This document shows positions 63,722-64,000 of a DNA stretch of 64,000 nt, piece by piece (position 1 is the stretch's first letter; each line of letters begins with the position of its first letter). The position numbers and the translations under genes were made by a program. The DNA is from Akkermansia muciniphila (GTDB taxonomy: Bacteria; Verrucomicrobiota; Verrucomicrobiia; Verrucomicrobiales; Akkermansiaceae): NCBI RefSeq assembly GCF_002884975.1, contig NZ_PJKB01000003.1, forward strand, positions 226,743 to 290,742, given 5' to 3'. The notes under the pieces were generated by a model, which was not told the DNA's origin, did not search any database, and worked only from the letters and a program-made list of their open reading frames with translations.

Positions 63722-64000
63722 ATGAAACCCATTACCAAATTAGCTTCCACCAACCTGCCTGACGGTTCCCTTCTTGAACTCTGGGAACGGGACGGCTTCC
63801 ATTTTCTTCTCCGTGACGGCATGCAGATGGCGTCCAGTTTTTCCCATGGAAGCAATGAAACGGCCGCAGCCATGGCGGCAGCCCCGGTAAAAAGGGCCAA
63901 CCAGCCCGCTTTTCTCCTGGACGGGCTTGGCCTGGGATTCACCCTATTTGCCCTGATGGACCAGGTCCAGAGGGAAAAGGCCAGCTTCATTGTGGGGGAA
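63722..64000 (+). CDS. Spermidine-synthase-like protein (3' end beyond window)
   Basis: 93 residues visible, no stop before the window end. Starts MKPITKLASTNLPDGSLLEL, with a beta-rich N-terminus ending in the acidic GLGLGFTLFALMD, the glycine-rich SAM/dcSAM-binding strand-loop of spermidine-synthase-like methyltransferases. The catalytic half lies outside the window, so its activity cannot be judged. Confidence 0.65.
   Translation, partial: MKPITKLASTNLPDGSLLELWERDGFHFLLRDGMQMASSFSHGSNETAAAMAAAPVKRANQPAFLLDGLGLGFTLFALMDQVQREKASFIVGE

Noticed and set aside
1-64000. CRISPR arrays, tRNA/rRNA genes, insertion sequences
   Set aside because: None seen on reading both strands; no regularly spaced repeats, no cloverleaf or rRNA-like segment. 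The only transposase-like signal is the domain fused to RsmH.

Overview
The window is a chromosomal segment from a Gram-negative Verrucomicrobia bacterium. Gene content and style fit Akkermansia (A. muciniphila or a close relative): moderately high GC, a large secreted autotransporter beside a PEP-CTERM protein, a MurC-MurB fusion, several paralogous envelope proteases, and a PVC-type division and cell-wall (dcw) cluster. The species call is inference from protein style; no rRNA or tRNA gene is visible.

Layout. 1-4371: a surface-glycan locus (truncated Wzx-like flippase on the minus strand, three glycosyltransferase-type genes on the plus strand), visibly more AT-rich than the rest. 4404-7987: three consecutive tRNA-modification genes (miaA, mnmA, mnmE). 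8031-9525: a TRIC/UPF0126 membrane protein and a metallo-beta-lactamase-fold hydrolase on the minus strand. 9684-26901: the dcw cluster in the order mraZ, rsmH, ftsL-like, ftsI, murE, murF, mraY, murD, a LysM membrane protein, ftsW, murG, murC-murB fusion, ddl, ftsQ; ftsA and ftsZ do not follow. 27125-32240: recA, a periplasmic amidase, lipB, leuC, leuD. 32281-39517: an unknown protein, an HtrA-like protease, an adjacent paralogue that has lost its catalytic triad, an EboD-like sugar-phosphate cyclase, an M20 peptidase and a 55-residue small protein with its own terminator. 39647-45138: an OppF-type ATPase, a small membrane protein, tsf and rpsB, a MATE transporter and a CbiX-like chelatase. 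45461-52141: kdsA, LptC-like, LptA-like, lptB, a HAD hydrolase, mpl and an OmpA-domain protein, i.e. LPS export and murein recycling. 52226-64000: a UvrD-type helicase, an 855-bp gap, an autotransporter, a PEP-CTERM protein, asnS, a C39-like secreted protein, trxA, a Pro/Ala-rich membrane protein and a truncated spermidine-synthase-like gene.

How it works together. Most of the window builds the cell envelope: Mur ligases, MraY and MurG make lipid II, FtsW/FtsI/FtsL/FtsQ use it at the septum, the amidase and Mpl remodel and recycle murein, and KdsA plus Lpt proteins supply and export LPS. Short intergenic spaces and ATGA/GTGA overlaps (mnmA/mnmE, ftsW/murG, murG/murC-murB, kdsA/LptC-like, lptA/lptB) indicate long operons.

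Most notable: (1) RsmH carries an extra N-terminal domain of about 215 residues that looks like an IS200/RAYT-type HUH transposase domain; (2) a perfect 17-bp inverted repeat, each copy itself dyad-symmetric, flanks a 140-bp AT-rich segment upstream of the PEP-CTERM gene, resembling an invertible promoter; (3) the mraZ promoter has three 10-bp-phased AAGTG/AAGTC repeats across its -35/-10 region; (4) an active HtrA protease sits beside a lipoprotein pseudoprotease.
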